A DNA stretch of 64,000 bases, taken from assembly GCF_003940805.1 (NCBI RefSeq), contig NZ_CP034328.1:682001-746000 (forward strand), given 5' to 3'. Below the pieces are notes generated by a model. The model was not told the DNA's origin. It ran no database searches and was given only the letters and a program-made list of their open reading frames with translations. The stretch comes from Tabrizicola piscis (lineage in GTDB: Bacteria; Pseudomonadota; Alphaproteobacteria; Rhodobacterales; Rhodobacteraceae). Shown here piece after piece: positions 54,971 to 64,000 of the stretch. Within the stretch, counting starts at the first letter, position 1. Each line of letters begins with the position of its first letter. The position numbers and the translations under genes are program-made.

Positions 54971-56266
54971 CTACTCCGCCGCGACGGCGCTGACGCGGCC
55001 GGTGCGCTTGGCCTTGATCCGGTCCTCGATTTCATCGCGGAAGGCGCGGATCAGGCCCTGGATCGGCCAGGCGGCAGCGTCGCCAAGGGCGCAGATGGTG
55101 TGGCCTTCGACCTGCTTGGTCACCGACAGCAGCATGTCGATCTCTTCAACCTCGGCCTCGCCGCGGACCAGACGGTCCATCACGCGCATCATCCAGCCGG
55201 TGCCTTCACGGCAGGGGGTGCACTGGCCGCAGCTTTCGTGCTTGTAGAACTTCGACAGCCGCCAGATCGCCTTGATGACGTCGGTGGACTGGTCCATCAC
55301 GATCACCGCCGCCGTGCCAAGGCCCGACCGCTGCTCGCGCAGCCAGTCGAAATCCATGATCGCGTCGTCGCATTGTGCCTTGGTGAGGAGCGGCACCGAG
55401 GACCCGCCGGGGATCACCGCCTTGATGTTGTCCCAGCCGCCCCGGACCCCGCCACAGTGGCGTTCCAGCAGTTCCTTCAGCGGGATCGACATCGATTCCT
55501 CGACGACGCATGGCTTCATCACATGGCCGGAGATGCCGAAAAGTTTGGTCCCGGTGTTGTTGGGCCGACCAAAGCCGGCAAACCATTCCGGCCCCCGGCG
55601 CAGGATCGTGGGGACGACGGCGATGGATTCGACGTTGTTCACCGTGGTCGGGCAGCCGTAAAGGCCGGAGCCTGCCGGAAACGGCGGCTTCATCCGGGGC
55701 ATGCCCTTCTTGCCTTCCAGGCTTTCCAGCAGCGCCGTTTCTTCACCGCAGATATAGGCCCCCGCACCGTGGTGCAGGTAGCAGTCGAAGTCCCAGCCGG
55801 ATTTCGCGGCGTTCTTGCCCAGCAGCCCCGCGTCATAGCATTCGTCGATCGCGGCCTGCAGCGCCTCACGCTCACGGATGTATTCGCCGCGGATGTAGAT
55901 GTAGCAGGCGTTGGCATTCATCGCGAAGCTGGCAATCAGCGCGCCTTCGATCAGCGTATGCGGGTCGTGCCGCATGATCTCCCGGTCCTTGCAGGTGCCG
56001 GGTTCGGATTCGTCGGCGTTGATCACCAGATAGCTGGGCCGCCCGTCCGACTGCTTGGGCATGAACGACCACTTGAGGCCGGTCGGAAAGCCTGCCCCGC
56101 CCCGGCCGCGCAGGCCCGAGGCCTTGACCTGCTCGATGATCATATCCCGGCCGCGCTTGATGATGTCGGCCGTGCCGTTCCAATGCCCGCGCTTCATGGC
56201 GCCCTTCAGGCTGCGGTCATGCATCCCGTAGAGGTTGGTGAAAATGCGGTCCTGATCCTTGAGCAT
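54971..56266 (-). CDS. nuoF: NADH:quinone oxidoreductase subunit F
   Basis: This 431-residue subunit binds NADH, FMN and 4Fe-4S cluster N3. FMN/NADH sites: [15 protein letters not shown] and [19 protein letters not shown]; cluster: [12 protein letters not shown] plus a distal Cys in [13 protein letters not shown] 56266 ([14 protein letters not shown]) is the standard start, 10 bases after the DUF5337 stop. Confidence 0.97.
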   Translation of the reverse strand: MLKDQDRIFTNLYGMHDRSLKGAMKRGHWNGTADIIKRGRDMIIEQVKASGLRGRGGAGFPTGLKWSFMPKQSDGRPSYLVINADESEPGTCKDREIMRHDPHTLIEGALIASFAMNANACYIYIRGEYIREREALQAAIDECYDAGLLGKNAAKSGWDFDCYLHHGAGAYICGEETALLESLEGKKGMPRMKPPFPAGSGLYGCPTTVNNVESIAVVPTILRRGPEWFAGFGRPNNTGTKLFGISGHVMKPCVVEESMSIPLKELLERHCGGVRGGWDNIKAVIPGGSSVPLLTKAQCDDAIMDFDWLREQRSGLGTAAVIVMDQSTDVIKAIWRLSKFYKHESCGQCTPCREGTGWMMRVMDRLVRGEAEVEEIDMLLSVTKQVEGHTICALGDAAAWPIQGLIRAFRDEIEDRIKAKRTGRVSAVAAE

Positions 56267-56276
56267 CACAGTCTTC

Positions 56277-56504
56277 CTAACTCTGGCGTCCACGCCAGAT
56301 TTGATACGTCACCACCATGGCCCAAAGGAATGCGGCCAATGCGGCAAAGTCGAAAAGAAACACAAAGCGCGTTTCCCATCCCATCTGCCCGCCCAGCCAT
56401 TGCGCCCCCATCCAAAGCACCATCGTCGCAGCAAGGACGATGGCGACCAGCCGAGCCTGCGCGGCACGCTTCACCTCGGCTGGATCGGGACGCTGGTCCA
56501 CCAT
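56277..56504 (-). CDS. DUF5337 two-helix membrane protein
   Basis: This 75-residue protein has two membrane helices ([20 protein letters not shown] and [19 protein letters not shown]) and short basic ends. It fits the DUF5337 family found between nuoE and nuoF in Rhodobacterales. Function unknown; perhaps assembly of, or a supernumerary subunit for, complex I. Confidence 0.8.
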   Translation of the reverse strand: MVDQRPDPAEVKRAAQARLVAIVLAATMVLWMGAQWLGGQMGWETRFVFLFDFAALAAFLWAMVVTYQIWRGRQS

Positions 56505-56510
56505 GGGCCC

Positions 56511-57095
56511 TTAGTAGTTGTTGGTCTTGGCGCGTTCGCGGAACGCCTCAAGCCCTTCGGTTACGATGATCTTGGCCTGCGCCACCCACTTGTCGCGGGT
56601 GATGCGACCCTTGAAACCCTTCATCTCGGCATCCACCAGCGCCACGTCGGCGTCAGACCAGCTGGCGATCTGGTCGAAGTGGTAAAAGCCCAGTTCGTTG
56701 ACCAGCTTTTCCATCGCCGGGCCGATGCCTTCGATTTCCTTCAGGTCGTCGGCCACACCCGCGCGGGCGGCTTTCAGGCGCAGCGGACCTGCGCTGGCAG
56801 CCGCAACCGGGGCCGACACGAACGCGGCGGGCGCCACGACGGCCTCGGCAACCGGGGCTGCGGAAGGCTTGGCCGCAGGGGCCTTGGCGGCAGGCATCGG
56901 CGCGGGGGCCGAGGCGCCCCAAGGCATGCCAAGGACCAGACCGGCAACCGCCGCAACGCCGCCGCCCAAGGCAGCCGCGGGAAACAGATCGAACTTGCCG
57001 ACAACGACCAGCACGCCAAAAGCCACCAGACCGGCAGCGGCGCCTATGATCCATCCCGCAAGCATCGGGGCATTCATGTTCTCAGCCTTGCGCAT
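56511..57095 (-). CDS. Membrane protein with helix-hairpin-helix-like domain, nuo-associated
   Basis: This 194-residue protein has two N-terminal membrane helices (about 10-55), an Ala/Pro-rich linker and a C-terminal domain (about 115-190) with DLKEIEGIGPAMEKLVNELG, HFDQIASWSDADVALVDAEM and FKGRITRDKWVAQA. The same domain is found attached to ribosomal L21 or NuoE-like proteins in alphaproteobacteria, from memory. ATG 57095 has GAGGGACGG upstream; ATG 57077 is possible. It lies between nuoE and the DUF5337 gene. Confidence 0.75.
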   Translation of the reverse strand: MRKAENMNAPMLAGWIIGAAAGLVAFGVLVVVGKFDLFPAAALGGGVAAVAGLVLGMPWGASAPAPMPAAKAPAAKPSAAPVAEAVVAPAAFVSAPVAAASAGPLRLKAARAGVADDLKEIEGIGPAMEKLVNELGFYHFDQIASWSDADVALVDAEMKGFKGRITRDKWVAQAKIIVTEGLEAFRERAKTNNY

Positions 57096-57182
57096 TTTCC
57101 GTCCCTCTCCCTTACTTGCCCTTTTCGGGCGTGGTTGCCGTGTTGCCGTGTCCTTGCTTCCTTACGTCTTTTCGGGTCTTGC

Positions 57183-58139
57183 CTACGCCTTCTTCGGGCG
57201 CGGCTTGCTGGCCGTCGGGGCGGCCGTGTCGGTTGCCTTGGGTGTCCTGGTGCGGGTCTTCGCCTCTGGGGTCGCGGCGGGGGTGGCCTCTGGCGCATTG
57301 CCGTCAGCCTCGGGCTTGCCGGTCGACACGGCGGGGGCTTCCTGCACCGTCACCCCGGTTGCATCGGCGGGAAGGCCTGCGGCGGGTTTGGCTTCCTTGG
57401 CCTTGCCGCGCGCCGGTTTTGCCGGGGCGGCCTTGCCAAGCCAGGGCGTTGTCAGCGGCACTTCGGTTCCGTCGATGCGTTTGACGGTATCGCCAAGGTC
57501 CACCGCCGCCTGAACGCTGGCGTTGTAGGGATTCCGGCCTTTTTCGTATTCGGTCAGGCTGGTCAGCCCCCCTAGCGGTTCCGCAGCATAGCGCCCGATT
57601 TCCGAACCCGGCAGCGGCACTTCGCCCTTGGAAAACCGGGCGATCAGCTTGCGCAACCCGTCGGGCGTCAGATCCTCGTAATAGTCCTTGCCGATCTGGG
57701 CCATTGGCGCATTGGCGCAGGCGCCCAGACATTCCACCTCTTCCCAGCTGAACTTGCCATCGGCGGACAGGGCATGGGGCTGCTTCGCGATCAATTCCTT
57801 GCAGACGGCCACCAGATCCTCGGCCCCGCAGATCATGCAGCTGGTCGTGCCGCAGATCTGGATATGGGCGACGCTGCCCACCGGCTGCAGCTGGAACATG
57901 AAGTAGAAGGTCGCGACTTCCAGCGCGCGGATATAGGCCATGCCCAGCATTTCGGCGACATGTTCGATGGCGGGGCGGGACAGCCACCCCTCCTGCTCTT
58001 GCGCGCGCCACAGAAGCGGGATGATCGCGCTGGCCTGCCGACCCTCGGGGTATTTGGAGATCTGGCCCTGTGCCCAGGCCAAGTTTGCCGGCGTGAAGGC
58101 AAACGAGGCGGGCTGCTGTGGGTGAAGTCGACGAAGCAT
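57183..58139 (-). CDS. nuoE: NADH:quinone oxidoreductase subunit E with C-terminal extension
   Basis: This 318-residue subunit has a thioredoxin-like domain with the N1a 2Fe-2S ligands [10 protein letters not shown] and [10 protein letters not shown]. The core ends near residue 215; the rest is an Ala/Pro/Lys/Thr-rich tail, longer than the roughly 240 residues of Paracoccus Nqo2. It starts in a TGATG overlap with the preceding small membrane protein gene. Confidence 0.96.
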   Translation of the reverse strand: MLRRLHPQQPASFAFTPANLAWAQGQISKYPEGRQASAIIPLLWRAQEQEGWLSRPAIEHVAEMLGMAYIRALEVATFYFMFQLQPVGSVAHIQICGTTSCMICGAEDLVAVCKELIAKQPHALSADGKFSWEEVECLGACANAPMAQIGKDYYEDLTPDGLRKLIARFSKGEVPLPGSEIGRYAAEPLGGLTSLTEYEKGRNPYNASVQAAVDLGDTVKRIDGTEVPLTTPWLGKAAPAKPARGKAKEAKPAAGLPADATGVTVQEAPAVSTGKPEADGNAPEATPAATPEAKTRTRTPKATDTAAPTASKPRPKKA

Positions 58140-58507
58140 CAGGACCCTTTCTCGACCAGCAGGTTTGCCATGGCGACGCCAAACGCGATCACCGACAATA
58201 CCCCCGAGAGCGTGTGTTTCATATGCGGAAGCCCGGCACGGGCATAGATCAGGCCATCGGCAAAGCCCATGAAGGCGCAGATGGCGAAAAAGGCGGCAAA
58301 GAGGGCGGCGTCCCCCTGCACAAGCGCAAAGATGGCCAGCAAGGCAAAGGCGGTGTAGCGCCCGGCCATCACGCGCGGCAGAAGGTCAACCCGGTGGGTG
58401 GTCAGCTGCAACCCACGCTCCGGGCTGGCCCAGAAGGCCGTTGCCATGACGGCAAGGATCCCCAGCGTGATCACCCCGCAGACCATGGTCAGGACAGCCA
58501 GCGTCAT
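58139..58507 (-). CDS. Four-helix membrane protein between nuoD and nuoE
   Basis: This 122-residue protein has four predicted membrane helices (for example [20 protein letters not shown] and [20 protein letters not shown]). No family recognised. Its ATG 58507 overlaps the stop of a 22-codon frame (ATGA), and its own stop overlaps the nuoE start (TGATG), so it is embedded in a translationally coupled chain. Confidence 0.75.
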   Translation of the reverse strand: MTLAVLTMVCGVITLGILAVMATAFWASPERGLQLTTHRVDLLPRVMAGRYTAFALLAIFALVQGDAALFAAFFAICAFMGFADGLIYARAGLPHMKHTLSGVLSVIAFGVAMANLLVEKGS

Positions 58508-58572
58508 GCGCAACGCTCCGCCATCTGGGAGGCAATCAGCGCGGCCGTGACGATCTGGGTAAGGCCGCGCAT
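58504..58572 (-). CDS. Putative 22-residue micro-ORF in nuo operon
   Basis: The frame starts at ATG 58572 inside a TGATG overlap with the preceding micro-ORF and ends in TGA inside an ATGA overlap with the 122-residue membrane protein gene. The peptide [20 protein letters not shown] plus CA could be an amphipathic helix. It has no independent ribosome site, so it would depend on coupled translation. It could be only a translational bridge. Confidence 0.45.
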   Translation of the reverse strand: MRGLTQIVTAALIASQMAERCA

Positions 58573-58676
58573 CAGGCCGCACCCATCATTGCGCCGACAA
58601 TAGCCGGCAGAAGCACAGGCTGCGATGACAGAAGGATCAGCACCACGACCGGAGCGATCGAGAAGGCGGCGATCAC
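58572..58676 (-). CDS. Putative 34-residue single-helix membrane micro-protein after nuoD
   Basis: The frame starts at GTG 58676 overlapping the nuoD stop (GTGA) and ends in TGA overlapping the next ATG (TGATG). The 34-residue product ([18 protein letters not shown] and so on to MMGAA) is almost entirely hydrophobic and would span the membrane once. Its size, location and coupling resemble small supernumerary complex subunits. No ribosome site beyond the coupling is evident. Confidence 0.5.
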   Translation of the reverse strand: MIAAFSIAPVVVLILLSSQPVLLPAIVGAMMGAA

Positions 58677-59911
58677 CGGTCGATCTCCCCAAAGACGACG
58701 TCCATCGTGCCGATGATGGCACTGACGTCGGCCAGCTGGTGGCCCTTGCAGATATAGTCCATCGACTGCAGGTGCAGGAACCCCGGCGCGCGGATCTTGG
58801 CGCGGTAGGGCTTGTTGGTGCCATCGGCCACCAGATAGACGCCAAATTCGCCCTTCGGTGCCTCAACCGCGGCATAAACCTCACCCGCGGGGACGTGGAA
58901 GCCTTCGGTGTAAAGCTTGAAGTGATGGATGAGCGCCTCCATCGAGGTCTTCATCTCGCCGCGTTTTGGCGGGGTGATCTTGCCACGGGCCAGCACGTCG
59001 CCCTTTTCGACCCGCAACTTGGCGCAGGCCTGACGGATGATGCTGGTCGACTGGCGCATCTCCTCCATCCGGCAGAGGTAGCGGTCATAGCAGTCACCGT
59101 TCTTGCCGACGGGGATCTGGAAGTCGAATTCGTCGTAGCATTCATAGGGCTGCGCGCGGCGCAGGTCCCAGGCAAGGCCGGAGCCCCGCACCATCACGCC
59201 GGAATAGCCCCATTTCTGGATATCCGCTTCGGTGACGATGCCGATATCGGCATTGCGCTGCTTGAAGATGCGGTTTTCGGTGAGAAGCCCGTCGATGTCG
59301 TCCAGCACGCGGGGGAATTCCACTGCCCATAGGTCGATATCCTCAACCAGCTGATCGGGCAGGTCCACGTGCACGCCGCCGGGCCGGAAATAGGCCGCGT
59401 GCAGCCGCGCGCCGCAGGCCCGTTCGTAGAACACCATCAGCTTTTCGCGTTCCTCAAAGCCCCAAAGCGGCGGCGTCAGCGCGCCCACGTCCATGGCTTG
59501 GGTTGTCACGTTCAGAAGGTGGTTCAGCACCCGGCCGATTTCGCTGTAAAGCACCCGGATCAGGCTGGCCCGGCGCGGCACTATCGTGCCGGTCAGCCGT
59601 TCGATCGCCAGACACCAGGCGTGTTCCTGATTCATCGGCGCGACATAATCCAGCCGGTCGAAGTACGGCAGGTTCTGCAGATAGGTGCGCGACTCCATCA
59701 GCTTTTCGGTGCCGCGGTGCAAAAGGCCGATATGCGGATCGCAGCGTTCGACAATCTCGCCGTCCAGCTCCAGCACCAGCCGCAGCACGCCATGCGCCGC
59801 CGGATGCTGGGGGCCGAAGTTGATGTTGAAGTTGCGGATGCGCTGTTCGCCGGTCTCGAAATCGGTCGAGCCGTCGTCATAGGTGTTCACGCGGATATCG
59901 CCGTCCATCAT
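58673..59911 (-). CDS. nuoD: NADH:quinone oxidoreductase subunit D
   Basis: This 412-residue subunit lines the quinone site with NuoB. Signature segments [38 protein letters not shown] and [15 protein letters not shown] are present; it is separate from nuoC, as in Paracoccus. It starts in an ATGA overlap with nuoC. Confidence 0.97.
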   Translation of the reverse strand: MMDGDIRVNTYDDGSTDFETGEQRIRNFNINFGPQHPAAHGVLRLVLELDGEIVERCDPHIGLLHRGTEKLMESRTYLQNLPYFDRLDYVAPMNQEHAWCLAIERLTGTIVPRRASLIRVLYSEIGRVLNHLLNVTTQAMDVGALTPPLWGFEEREKLMVFYERACGARLHAAYFRPGGVHVDLPDQLVEDIDLWAVEFPRVLDDIDGLLTENRIFKQRNADIGIVTEADIQKWGYSGVMVRGSGLAWDLRRAQPYECYDEFDFQIPVGKNGDCYDRYLCRMEEMRQSTSIIRQACAKLRVEKGDVLARGKITPPKRGEMKTSMEALIHHFKLYTEGFHVPAGEVYAAVEAPKGEFGVYLVADGTNKPYRAKIRAPGFLHLQSMDYICKGHQLADVSAIIGTMDVVFGEIDR

Positions 59912-60531
59912 GGCTTCTCTCCCGGTGCGCCGGCCCGCGACTTGTCATCCCCCGGAAGAATGTAATCCGCCCCCTCCCACGGGGACATGAAGTCGAACTG
60001 CCGGTATTCCTGAACCAGCTTCACCGGTTCATAGACCACCCGCTTCAGCGCCTCGTCATAGCGGACCTCGGTATAGCCGGTGGTCGGAAAGTCCTTGCGC
60101 AGCGGATAGCCCCGGAAGCCGTAGTCCGTCAGGATGCGCCGCAGGTCGGGGTGGCCGCTGAACAGGATGCCGAACATGTCGAACACCTCACGCTCGAACC
60201 AGTTGGCGCTGGGGTGCAGATCGACCAGCGACGGCACCATGTCCGTCTCGGCCACGGCGACCTTCAGGCGGATGCGGTGGTTCCGGTACATCGACAGGAA
60301 GTGGTAGACCACATCAAACCGCGCGCTGCGTTCCGGCAGGTCGATGGCCGTGATGTCGACCAGGCTGGTGAAGCGGCAGGCGGGATCTTCGCGCAGGAAT
60401 TCGACCAGCGACACAAGGTTTGGCAGGTTCACCACCAGCGTCAACTCGCCAAAGGCGACGGCTGAGGATTGCACAGCCTCGGGCTGTTTCAACCCGATAA
60501 GCGCGGCCAGTTCTTGCAGGGCTTCGCTCAT
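59908..60531 (-). CDS. nuoC: NADH:quinone oxidoreductase subunit C
   Basis: This 207-residue peripheral subunit (30 kDa family) has [27 protein letters not shown] and the hallmark [33 protein letters not shown]. It follows nuoB by three bases and overlaps nuoD. Confidence 0.97.
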   Translation of the reverse strand: MSEALQELAALIGLKQPEAVQSSAVAFGELTLVVNLPNLVSLVEFLREDPACRFTSLVDITAIDLPERSARFDVVYHFLSMYRNHRIRLKVAVAETDMVPSLVDLHPSANWFEREVFDMFGILFSGHPDLRRILTDYGFRGYPLRKDFPTTGYTEVRYDEALKRVVYEPVKLVQEYRQFDFMSPWEGADYILPGDDKSRAGAPGEKP

Positions 60532-60534
60532 CTT

Positions 60535-61424
<890 letters not shown>

Positions 61425-61492
61425 GAGGGGCTCCTTGATGCTGGCGACACGCGAGCGTGCGGACTCGAACCGGACCGCTTGATCTCTGCGCC

Positions 61493-61521
61493 CGTTTACT
61501 CCGCCCCCCGGTCAGGGTCAA
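61493..61521 (-). promoter_or_regulatory. Candidate sigma-70-type promoter of the nuo operon
   Basis: On the minus strand TTGACC (61521-61516) and TAAACG (61498-61493) are separated by 17 bases and lie about 70 bases before the nuoA start. The -35 is good; the -10 is weak. No other candidate is better in the 272-base divergent gap. Confidence 0.35.
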
Positions 61522-61696
61522 CCGAAGGCAGGGGGAAAAGGCCACTTTGCAGATGCAGAAAATGCGGCGGGCATGGGCAGGCATGGCAAGAGGGGGGGCG
61601 GTTCTTCCCACCTTGACCGAAGGGGCGATCGGGACTTGTGTTGGCGCCTGAGGCAGCGCCCTGACTTGCCAAACGGACCCTGTGAAAGGACCTGCC

Positions 61697-62113
61697 ATGC
61701 GGACCCGTCTTGCTTTCCTGCTTTGCGCCCTGCCCGCCTTGCCGCTGCAGGCGGCCAGCTGCGGTATCGACCTTGCCGGCGTCGAGGCGCGCATTGCCGA
61801 TCTGGAGGGCCGCTATGGGTTGGTGCTGTCCGACATCGGCTGCGACATGCCTACGGTGGCCGCACACCAACTGATGTGCACTGCCGCCGAGACACCGGAG
61901 GACGACCTGTGGCGCATGGGGCGGCTGGATGATCTGGCCTGGGTCTATGCGCTGGAAAACGCGACAGGTCAGGAGGTTGACCTTTATTCCCCGCCGCGCG
62001 ATGCCGATTTTCTGGCCGCCCGTGACGCCTGCACGGATGCGGCCTGCCTTTGTGCCGTGCTGATCGACCACACCAACGCCAGCCTTGGCGGAACCTCACC
62101 CTATCCGCAGTGA
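61697..62113 (+). CDS. Cys-rich exported protein of unknown function
   Basis: This 138-residue protein has a signal peptide (MRTRLAFLLCALPALPLQA) and six Cys in the mature part (ASCGID, IGCDMP, LMCTAA, DACTDAACLC), probably paired. ATG 61697 has AAAGGA six bases upstream. No family recognised. It is divergent from nuoA and followed by a repeat element. Confidence 0.7.
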   Translation: MRTRLAFLLCALPALPLQAASCGIDLAGVEARIADLEGRYGLVLSDIGCDMPTVAAHQLMCTAAETPEDDLWRMGRLDDLAWVYALENATGQEVDLYSPPRDADFLAARDACTDAACLCAVLIDHTNASLGGTSPYPQ

Positions 62114-62198
62114 CCAGCCCGCGGTAATCTTGCAGCGCGGCGTTCCGCCGCAAGCCTTTTGTCTCGGCCTCGCGCTTGCGCGCTCTGCCTCGGCTGAT

Positions 62199-62248
62199 GG
62201 GGGCATCCTGCCCCCAAACCCCCGGGGAGTATTTGGCAAAGAGCAAGC
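62199..62248 (+). repeat. Dispersed intergenic repeat, copy C
   Basis: GGGGGC-ATCCT-GCCCCC forms a hairpin (62199-62215), followed by AAACCCCCG and the core GGAGTATTTGG-CAAAGAGCAA (62226-62246), one base different from copies A and B. It lies 86 bases after the Cys-rich protein gene on the same strand. The remaining sequence to 62402 shows no gene. Confidence 0.75.
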
Positions 62249-62402
62249 GATCAGGTTTTGCTTGTGACCCCACCCGGAGGGTTTGAGGGCGACACGCCTG
62301 CCCGATCCCGAGCCGGTTGGCGCAGTTGTTCAGAGGCGAGACAAAGGACGTGCGGCGGAACGCCGCTCTGTTCTGGTGGAGCCCGTTTTGCCTGTGTTTG
62401 AG

Positions 62403-63215
62403 TCAGGCGCCCCGCGTGATGGGGTGGAAGGCATAGCCGTCGCCTTGGCGTGAGATCCTGCCGATCCCGGAAAACGGCAGATGCGCCCCTGCGACCAGCC
62501 AGCCAGCCTCGACCGACTGTTCCATCAGGGCGATCCGGCTGGCCCGGGCTTGCGCGGGGTCTTCGTCGAAGGTCCAGGTGATCTCGGGCCGGGGAAACTG
62601 GAGGGCGGCGTGATGGACGAGGTCGCCCCAGATCAGGAGCCGGCCGTCGACCAGAAAGGCCATATGGCCCGGGGAATGGCCCGGCGCATTGATCGCGGTG
62701 ACACCCCGCATCGGCCCATCCCCCTGTTCCAGCGGAATGACCCTTGGCAGCACCGGGATCATGCGGGGGGTGTTGCGGAACGCGGACAGCTCTTCGGTTG
62801 CGACCAGCACCCGGCGGGCATTGGGGAAGGCCAGACCGCCGTCGTCACCCACAAGCCCGCCAAGATGATCGATATGGGTATGGGTCAAGGCGATGTCGGT
62901 CACTTCGTTCGGGCCTACCCCGGCCTCAACCATCGCGGCTGGCAGTCGGCCCAGCGTCGGGTGCCAGGCCCGCCCTGCCCCGCTGTCGATCAGGAGACAG
63001 CCCGCCGGACCCCGCACCACGAAGGCGCGCACCGGCAGGCGCAGCTTGCCTGCCACCAGATCCGCGCCGGCAAGGTCATCGGCAGGCAGCGCGGCGCCGT
63101 CAGGTCCGCGCAGATGCGCAGGCGGCATCCCCGTCTCGCCATCCGACAGCATGATGACGGACAGGTCCGCCAGTTCCACCTCGATCGACAATGGCCCCTG
63201 CCGCAGGATCCGCAT
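62403..63215 (-). CDS. Metallo-beta-lactamase-fold hydrolase
   Basis: This 270-residue protein has the MBL zinc motif THTHIDHLGG near residue 115, the GHSPGHMAFLVDGRLLIWGDLVHH segment and a distal His in WLVAGAHLPF. Related proteins include lactonases and arylsulfatase-like MBLs; substrate cannot be told. ATG 63215 (MRILRQGPLSIE) overlaps the stop of the nuclease gene by one base, so the two are coupled. Confidence 0.88.
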   Translation of the reverse strand: MRILRQGPLSIEVELADLSVIMLSDGETGMPPAHLRGPDGAALPADDLAGADLVAGKLRLPVRAFVVRGPAGCLLIDSGAGRAWHPTLGRLPAAMVEAGVGPNEVTDIALTHTHIDHLGGLVGDDGGLAFPNARRVLVATEELSAFRNTPRMIPVLPRVIPLEQGDGPMRGVTAINAPGHSPGHMAFLVDGRLLIWGDLVHHAALQFPRPEITWTFDEDPAQARASRIALMEQSVEAGWLVAGAHLPFSGIGRISRQGDGYAFHPITRGA

Positions 63216-63730
63216 CAGCACCAGCTCCCACGGGGGCCACCAGTGTTGATGCGGGCATGTCCCGCCCGCACCATCAGCCGCGCCACGTCGACGCCGTCCA
63301 GTTCCAGCCGGACAAGCGCCCGGCCAAACCGGTCCGTGCCGTCGCGGGTGATCGCCAGCTGGTCGGCCTTCTGGATCATCGTGCGCAGAGCCCAGCTGGC
63401 CCGTTCCGCCGCAATGAATTCGGACAGGCATTGGGGCGCGTATTTCTCGGGCGTGTCAAAGCCCATCAGGCGCGCGCTTTCCAACCCCTCCTCCGGGCAC
63501 ATCAGCGACACGGTATCACCGTCGATCACCCGCAGGATCCGGCAGGTTTCACCCTCACCCGAGACCGGTTTCAGCGCGGCGTTTACCAGATCGGCCACAG
63601 TGGGCACCAGGATCAGGCCCAGCACCAGCGCCGTCATGGCGGTCTTGAGGTAGAAGCGCGGCGACACCAGCCGCTGCAGAAGCCGCGTCACCGGTCCGGG
63701 GGCACGCGCCGGGCGAAGCAGCCGCGCCAC
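63215..63730 (-). CDS. Membrane-anchored thermonuclease-like protein
   Basis: This 171-residue protein has an N-terminal membrane helix (about 28-50, LKTAMTALVLGLILVPTVAD) and an SNase-like domain: RILRVIDGDTVSLMCPE, ARLMGFDTPE and DRFGRALVRLELDGVDVARLMV. The catalytic Arg/Glu region (GFDTPE and the DRFGR segment) is kept. It starts at GTG 63730, four bases after the preceding gene's stop. It is probably a secreted or periplasmic nuclease. Confidence 0.85.
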   Translation of the reverse strand: MARLLRPARAPGPVTRLLQRLVSPRFYLKTAMTALVLGLILVPTVADLVNAALKPVSGEGETCRILRVIDGDTVSLMCPEEGLESARLMGFDTPEKYAPQCLSEFIAAERASWALRTMIQKADQLAITRDGTDRFGRALVRLELDGVDVARLMVRAGHARINTGGPRGSWC

Positions 63731-63734
63731 AGCC

Positions 63735-64000
63735 CTAGTCCGCCGCCGGGACTGCGACCGGGGCTGCCACCTGGGCTGGCGTCCCCGCCTTGGTGGCCTT
63801 GGTCACTTCATCTGCCAGAATGCGGGCGATCAGCGCCACATCCTCGGGGGTGAAGGTCAGGGGCAGGCGCATGTCGATCAGCCCGGCAAGGATGCGGTCG
63901 GTCTGCGGCAAGGCCTCGGGGGCGGCATAGCGCCAATGGGCGTAGCGGCTGGTAAAGCCCAGCGGGTCGGCGGCGCCGAACCATTTCAGCTCGACCCCCC
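63735..64000 (-). CDS. C-terminus of a protein cut by the window edge, possibly DegT/DnrJ-type aminotransferase
   Basis: Only the last 87 codons are visible, ending in TAG at 63735-63737. The visible segment includes GAADPLGFTSRYAHWRY and ALPQTDRILAGLIDMRLPLT, followed by an Ala-rich tail. The pattern recalls C-termini of PLP-dependent DegT/DnrJ-type proteins, but this is a weak impression. It is followed closely by the thermonuclease-like gene. Confidence 0.6.
   Translation of the reverse strand, partial: GVELKWFGAADPLGFTSRYAHWRYAAPEALPQTDRILAGLIDMRLPLTFTPEDVALIARILADEVTKATKAGTPAQVAAPVAVPAAD

Noticed and set aside
61425..61490. tRNA T-arm-like GGTTCGAGTCC in the nuoA leader (minus strand)
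   Set aside because: The T-loop consensus is present but one stem pair fails, and no acceptor, D-arm or anticodon arm of tRNA spacing can be built around it.

Overview
The window is high-GC alphaproteobacterial DNA, most probably from a member of the Rhodobacterales (Paracoccaceae/Rhodobacter-like group). The reasons are the 14-gene complex I cluster interleaved with DUF5333, DUF5337 and DUF3291 genes and followed by birA, coaX and rnj, the tatABC gene layout, the inositol cluster with a fused iolC-DUF2090 gene under an RpiR-type regulator, and short dispersed intergenic repeats of the kind common in that order. No rRNA, tRNA, CRISPR array, prophage or intact insertion sequence was seen. Both window edges cut a gene.

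Layout. 1-5.6 kb: an ABC importer of the BMP/nucleoside type (binding protein, double ATPase, two permeases) translationally coupled to a CodA-like deaminase whose substrate-discriminating active-site Asp is Cys, which points to 5-methylcytosine or a related base. 5.9-11.0 kb: a transmembrane Ser/Thr kinase with PDZ-like periplasmic repeats, followed by two paralogous secreted proteins that join a LysM domain to a solute-binding domain; no permease lies beside them. 11.1-17.6 kb: iolR, iolC, iolD, iolE, iolB with two GGAA-N6-TTCC operators. 17.7-21.5 kb (minus): a polar amino-acid ABC importer, with a tandem array of hairpin-bearing repeats between the binding-protein gene and the first permease gene. 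21.6-24.3 kb: surE, pcm, nlpD. 24.4-28.3 kb (minus): tatA, tatB, tatC, an AAA ATPase and a CBS-domain membrane protein. 28.4-36.3 kb: two YafY-type regulators around a secreted monooxygenase-fold protein with a repeated CTGACA-N6-TGTCAG operator, an orphan Fe3+-type ABC ATPase, an SDR, a SnoaL-like protein, prfC and small exported or unknown proteins. 36.5-38.2 kb: a RhlE-type RNA helicase.

38.3-61.4 kb (minus): one almost gap-free run of about 30 genes beginning with nuoA and ending with rnj. It encodes all 14 NADH:quinone oxidoreductase subunits (separate nuoC and nuoD) interspersed with at least 13 non-core genes: predicted lipoproteins, small membrane proteins, a methyltransferase-like protein, a carboxymuconolactone-decarboxylase-like protein, and two very short reading frames after nuoD that are joined to their neighbours by GTGA, TGATG and ATGA overlaps. 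61.7-64 kb: a Cys-rich exported protein, a metallo-beta-lactamase-fold hydrolase, a membrane-anchored thermonuclease-like protein and the C-terminus of a further gene.

The observations most worth following are the micro-ORF chain inside the nuo operon, the kinase plus LysM/binding-protein locus, the CodA-like enzyme with its importer, the three-copy dispersed repeat with the core GGAGTATTTGG, and the paired operators of the YafY and IolR regulators. All functional statements rest on reading motifs and family resemblance by eye; no database search was run.
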